From positions 1 through 64,000 of the forward strand of contig DDQK01000007.1 of the NCBI GenBank assembly GCA_002342665.1: a stretch of DNA of 64,000 nucleotides, read 5' to 3'. The translations under genes and the position numbers were made by a program. Positions 60,903-64,000 of the stretch are shown piece after piece (the stretch's first letter is position 1; each line of letters starts with the position of its first letter). The notes beneath the pieces were generated by a model. That model worked only from the letters and a program-made list of their open reading frames with translations. It had not been told where the DNA came from and ran no database searches. Origin of the DNA: Prevotella sp. UBA2444 (GTDB lineage Bacteria; Bacteroidota; Bacteroidia; Bacteroidales; Bacteroidaceae).

Positions 60903-61549
60903 AACAGTGCGTTTATGGTTTCAAACGTCGTGTCTCGATAGTCGGCAATCTGTATGTCCGACCATTCTGCCACACGCTCTTGAGGATTAGTGGTGGTCAG
61001 CCCGACCACCTTCATGCCTGCCGCCCTACCCGAGCGGAGACCATTGATGCTATCCTCGAACACAACACACTCAACATTCTGAAATCCAAACCGTTGAGCA
61101 GCCTTCAAATAACAGTCAGGATCAGGCTTACTGCGCTCAAAATCCTCCGAAGTGAGAATAGCGTCGAACAGGGTTTTGAAACCAGGCTGACGGCGATACA
61201 CGCTCTCCATCTTGGGCAGGTTCGAGCTGGTCACCACTGCTGTCTTCACCCCGTGGGCATGCAGGTCGGCAATCAACTTTTCAAACCCTTCGATATATTC
61301 GAATCTCATCTGCGCCTCAAATGCGTTCAGCCGTTCGGTGACGACAGCCTGTTCCTGCTGCAGGTCGCCACTAAACCAGCGGTCGTAGATCTGCGTCAGC
61401 GTCGAGCCCTTGATTTCATGCTCCAGTCCAGGATGCTCCGGATGGTATTTGCGACACTGTTCTCCCCAGAATACAGAGTACTGCGACTCGGTGTCGAACA
61501 CCACGCCGTCGAGGTCAAAGAGAGCAGCTTTAAGTCTGTTTTTCTGCAT
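60899..61549 (-). CDS. HAD-superfamily sugar-phosphatase-like hydrolase
   Basis: A 216-residue HAD hydrolase of the beta-phosphoglucomutase-like subfamily. Motif I is ALFDLDGVVFDTES (about 9-22, nucleophile Asp), motif II VVTSSNLPKM, motif III SKPDPDCYLKAA with Lys, and motif IV VVFEDSINGLRSGRAAG. A helical cap lies between motifs I and II. It probably removes phosphate from a small sugar phosphate. The minus-strand box TAATTTTG at 61570-61577 is its likely -7 element; the MFS gene follows with a 4-bp overlap. Confidence 0.9.
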   Translation of the reverse strand: MQKNRLKAALFDLDGVVFDTESQYSVFWGEQCRKYHPEHPGLEHEIKGSTLTQIYDRWFSGDLQQEQAVVTERLNAFEAQMRFEYIEGFEKLIADLHAHGVKTAVVTSSNLPKMESVYRRQPGFKTLFDAILTSEDFERSKPDPDCYLKAAQRFGFQNVECVVFEDSINGLRSGRAAGMKVVGLTTTNPQERVAEWSDIQIADYRDTTFETINALL

Positions 61550-61595
61550 ATCATCTATGATTTTGGGTGCAAAATTACGCTTTTTCTTCGAGAAA

Positions 61596-61627
61596 TTTGC
61601 TTAATTCCCAAATTAAGTGTAATTTTG
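61596..61627 (+). promoter_or_regulatory. Promoter of DUF3298-rsmG-MBL operon
   Basis: TTTG (61596-61599), 20 nt, TAATTTTG (61620-61627), about 28 nt before ATG 61662. Confidence 0.7.
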
Positions 61628-61661
61628 CCGATAAATAATTAAGATATGTCATTTCCTGCAT

Positions 61662-62450
61662 ATGAAAAAGTTACTTCTTCTTTCGTGGGGCTTAGCCCTA
61701 CTGGCAAGCTGTGCTTCAAGCAGTGAAGACAGCATACATTTCAATAAAGTAGAGGCCGACAAGATCGTGGTGCTCTCCAACGATGACAACTCTCCCAGCT
61801 GCCGCGTCCATTTGGAGCTCGACTATGCCACCGACGAAAACAGCCATCGTGCTGAGATTGTGAACAAGACCATCCAACAGCGCCTGCTCGACATGGAGGG
61901 ACTGGACATGAAACAGGCTGCAGACTCCTTTGCTGTTCTCTACACGTCGAACTACAAGAAGAATTTCCTGCCCCTCTACAACCAAGACCGTGCCGACACA
62001 ACCAAGCGCTCCTGGTACGAATACCACTACATCATCACCACAGATGTCACCCCTGGCCACAAGGGCGTATCCGTCTATCATGTCAACCTCGACTACTACG
62101 AGGGAGGTGCCCACGGCATCAACCAGCACCTGACGATGAATTTCGACCCTGCCACAGGCCGTCAGCTCTTCCTCTCCGATGTCTTCGCCCCCGGCTATGA
62201 GCACAAGCTCAACGAGGTGCTTCTGAAGGTCTTGCTCGAGAAAACCGCTGCCAAAGACCTCAACGAGCTCCACGACAAGGGCTTTCTCTACTCGATGGAC
62301 ATGTTCCCCTCCGAGAACTTCGTACTCGGCGACGACACCATCACATTCATCTACAACCCCTACGAGATTGCGCCCTATGCAGCAGGATGCACCGAACTGA
62401 CCATCGCCTATACCGACATCGACGACATCCTCAAGAACTCCTTCTTCTAA
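61662..62450 (+). CDS. DUF3298/RsiV-like lipoprotein
   Basis: A 262-residue lipoprotein (MKKLLLLSWGLALLASCASSS, lipidated Cys17). It has the two-domain pattern of DUF4163/DUF3298 proteins: an N-terminal part (EIVNKTIQQRLLDM) and HVNLDYYEGGAHGINQHLTMNFD, then FLSDVFAPGYEHKLNEVL and FVLGDDTITFIYNPYEIAPYAAG. RsiV, a relative, binds lysozyme; whether this one does is unknown. The rsmG start directly follows its stop. Confidence 0.85.
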   Translation: MKKLLLLSWGLALLASCASSSEDSIHFNKVEADKIVVLSNDDNSPSCRVHLELDYATDENSHRAEIVNKTIQQRLLDMEGLDMKQAADSFAVLYTSNYKKNFLPLYNQDRADTTKRSWYEYHYIITTDVTPGHKGVSVYHVNLDYYEGGAHGINQHLTMNFDPATGRQLFLSDVFAPGYEHKLNEVLLKVLLEKTAAKDLNELHDKGFLYSMDMFPSENFVLGDDTITFIYNPYEIAPYAAGCTELTIAYTDIDDILKNSFF

Positions 62451-63071
62451 ATGGAACTCATCAGCAAGTATTTCCCAGACATCAGCGACACCCAGCGCCA
62501 GCAGTTCGAGGCCCTCGACGCCCTCTATCGCGACTGGAACGAAAAGATCAACGTCATTTCGCGCAAAGACATTGACCACCTCTACGAGCACCACGTGCTC
62601 CACTCGCTGGCCATTGCCAAGACCGTCAGTTTCCGTCCCGGCACTACGATTCTCGACTTCGGTACAGGCGGCGGATTCCCCGGCATCCCCCTGGCCATCA
62701 TGTTTCCCGACTGCCAGTTCAGGCTCATCGACGGCACAGGCAAGAAGATACGAGTGGCCCAGGAGGTGTGCAACGCCATCGGCCTTGCCAACTGCCAGCC
62801 CGTCCACCTGCGCGGCGAGGAGGAGCGCGGCACCTACGATTTTATTGTCAGTCGTGCCGTCATGCCCCTACCCGACTTGTTCAAGCTCATGCGCAAGAAC
62901 ATCTCCAGGCAGCAGCACAACGCCCTGCCCAACGGCATCATCTGCCTCAAGGGAGGCGACCTGCAAGCCGAACTGCAACCCTTCCGCAAGATTGTGCAGA
63001 CCACCGATATCAGCACGATCTTCAGCGAAGAGTGGTTCCAGGGCAAACACGTCATCTATCTACCCGTATAA
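62451..63071 (+). CDS. rsmG: 16S rRNA 7-methylguanosine methyltransferase
   Basis: A 206-residue SAM-dependent methyltransferase that modifies G527 of 16S rRNA. The N-terminus (FEALDALYRDWNEKINVISRKD) and the SAM motif ILDFGTGGGFPGIPLAI (about 63-79), RLIDGTGKK and FIVSRAVMPL are diagnostic. Length is normal. It begins directly at the stop of the DUF3298 gene and is followed after 15 bp by the MBL-fold gene. Confidence 0.95.
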   Translation: MELISKYFPDISDTQRQQFEALDALYRDWNEKINVISRKDIDHLYEHHVLHSLAIAKTVSFRPGTTILDFGTGGGFPGIPLAIMFPDCQFRLIDGTGKKIRVAQEVCNAIGLANCQPVHLRGEEERGTYDFIVSRAVMPLPDLFKLMRKNISRQQHNALPNGIICLKGGDLQAELQPFRKIVQTTDISTIFSEEWFQGKHVIYLPV

Positions 63072-63086
63072 CCCCGAATTTCAGAA

Positions 63087-63731
63087 ATGCTCAATATCAA
63101 GCGATTTGAATGCAACATGCTCTCCGAGAACTGCTACGTGGTGAGCGACGACACCCGCGAGTGCGTCATCATCGACTGCGGAGCCTACTATCCTGAAGAG
63201 AGCCAAGCCATCATCAGTTACATCCGCGACCGTCAGCTCACGCCTCGTCACCTGCTCTGTACGCACGGTCATTTCGACCACTGCCTGGGCAACGGAGCCA
63301 TCTACCGTGAATTCGGCCTCAAGCCCGAGGCCCACGCCGAAGAAGCCTTCCTGCTGGAGGATATGGAGCGGCATGTCAGCGAAATTCTCGGTGTCAGGCT
63401 CAGTCTCGACGTGCCTCCCGTGGGGCGCTACCTCTCTGAGAGCGACGTCATCACCTTCGGCACCCACTGCCTGACCATCCTCCATACCCCAGGCCATACC
63501 CCTGGTGGCATCATTTTCTATTGCGAAGCAGAGCAGACTGCTTTCAGCGGCGACACCCTCTTCCGCATGAGCATCGGACGTACCGATTTCGAGCGGGGCT
63601 CCTACCAGCAGATGATGACCTCCCTCCGTGATGTCGTCGCCAAGCTCCCCCCTGAGACCGTCATCTACCCCGGACACGGCCCACAGACCACTATCGGCGA
63701 GGAATTGCGCTACAATCCCTATTTCCACTGA
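63087..63731 (+). CDS. Metallo-beta-lactamase-fold hydrolase (GloB-like)
   Basis: A 214-residue protein with the MBL zinc motifs: THGHFDHCLG (about 55-64), HTPGHTPGGIIFY (about 133-145), FSGDTLFRMSIGRTDF (Asp ligand) and YPGHGPQTTIGEE (last His). This is the glyoxalase II-like group of small hydrolases that act on thioesters such as S-lactoylglutathione; the substrate here is unknown. It is the last gene of the DUF3298-rsmG operon. Confidence 0.9.
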   Translation: MLNIKRFECNMLSENCYVVSDDTRECVIIDCGAYYPEESQAIISYIRDRQLTPRHLLCTHGHFDHCLGNGAIYREFGLKPEAHAEEAFLLEDMERHVSEILGVRLSLDVPPVGRYLSESDVITFGTHCLTILHTPGHTPGGIIFYCEAEQTAFSGDTLFRMSIGRTDFERGSYQQMMTSLRDVVAKLPPETVIYPGHGPQTTIGEELRYNPYFH

Positions 63732-63807
63732 GCATCATACCCTCATCATTTGTAGGTATTTTTAGCTGCGTATCGGGCGATGCAACCCAGTTGCAAGTAT
63801 TTTTTAG

Positions 63808-63815
63808 TACCTTTG
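63808..63815 (+). promoter_or_regulatory. -7 box of feoA
   Basis: TACCTTTG, 18 nt before ATG 63834; the -33 region is weak and may need an activator. Confidence 0.5.
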
Positions 63816-63833
63816 CAGCAAAATCAGAAGATC

Positions 63834-64000
63834 ATGAAACTATCCGAACTAAAGACAGGCGAGAAAGGCGTCATAGTAAAAGTGCTGGGCCACGGTGGAT
63901 TCCGCAAGCGCATCATCGAGATGGGATTCGTACGCGGTAAAGAGGTGGACGTGCTGCTCAATGCACCCCTGCAAGACCCCGTGAAATACAAACTGATGGG
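63834..64000 (+). CDS. feoA: FeoA domain of ferrous iron transport system (partial)
   Basis: The first 55 codons of a gene cut by the window end. MKLSELKTGEKGVIVKVLG and RKRIIEMGFVRGKEVDVLL match the FeoA SH3-like fold. In Bacteroidetes FeoA is often fused to FeoB in one protein, so this may be the start of a FeoAB fusion; the window ends too early to tell. It has its own promoter and no link to the upstream operon. Confidence 0.88.
   Translation, partial: MKLSELKTGEKGVIVKVLGHGGFRKRIIEMGFVRGKEVDVLLNAPLQDPVKYKLM

Noticed and set aside
61716..62807. 363-codon minus-strand open frame
   Set aside because: Lies wholly antisense to the DUF3298 lipoprotein and rsmG genes, which have clear motifs; its sequence is low-complexity and Val/Glu-rich as expected from the reverse of codon-biased genes.

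Overview
The window is a 64 kb chromosomal stretch of a Bacteroidales bacterium, most likely Prevotella/Segatella or a close relative. The evidence is the repeated Bacteroidetes primary-sigma promoter (TTTG, about 20 nt, then TAnnTTTG, often TACCTTTGCA), a short RpoD without region 1.1, DUF6048/DUF6452/DUF5686/DUF4199 proteins, Prevotella-style C-terminal tails on secreted enzymes, and a FeoA start with a typical Bacteroidetes promoter. Most genes are core housekeeping. The accessory material lies in the first 19 kb and around 39 kb.

1-4.7 kb: a decayed HNH endonuclease fragment, a PemK/MazF-type toxin-antitoxin operon with an unusual 32-codon upstream ORF, a VapBC-like pair, a repeat-rich spacer with strong hairpins and four tandem 34-bp units, and a secreted subtilisin-like protease.

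4.9-18.7 kb, the most interesting part: after an HU-like protein comes a previously unannotated 36-residue double-glycine leader peptide (5723-5833) whose predicted mature part is only 11 residues and very basic. It is followed by a secretion operon: HlyD-like adaptor, C39-peptidase ABC transporter, a second ABC transporter with a degenerate N-terminal domain (the HlyD/ABC1/ABC2 set known from NHLM-type microcin loci), a lipoprotein adaptor and a TolC-like outer-membrane channel. Then comes a GH10 xylanase, followed after 12 bp, with no promoter between, by an HPr-kinase-like protein, an S26-type peptidase, a PqqD-like (RiPP recognition element) protein and another ABC exporter. This looks like a RiPP maturation/export cassette with no obvious precursor beside it.

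18.7-30.7 kb: ribH and a membrane TPR protein, recF with a DciA-like DUF721 gene, then a long minus-strand series (5-formyl-THF cyclo-ligase, S41 protease, dCMP deaminase, M3 peptidase, Crp/Fnr regulator, ApbE, DUF6048, DUF6452, glycosyltransferase, DUF4199). 30.8-31.06 kb: SRP RNA and tRNA-Thr back to back. 31.1-35.9 kb: LacI regulator, altronate dehydratase, NhaC-type antiporter and a catalytically reduced nucleotidyltransferase-like protein, a hexuronate-use locus; its partner uxaB lies 14 kb away at 46.2 kb.

35.9-46 kb: zinc-ribbon protein, GH25 lysozyme, clostripain-like lipoprotein, a 352-bp MITE-like element with terminal inverted repeats and nested hairpins, phosphoglucomutase, TPR protein, tRNA-Arg, AraC regulator, dapA, and a stomatin/NfeD pair. 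46.2-64 kb: uxaB, uvrA, rpoD, a DUF5686 outer-membrane protein, an AddAB-like helicase/nuclease pair, MFS transporter, HAD phosphatase, DUF3298 lipoprotein, rsmG, a metallo-beta-lactamase-fold hydrolase, and the start of feoA cut by the window end.
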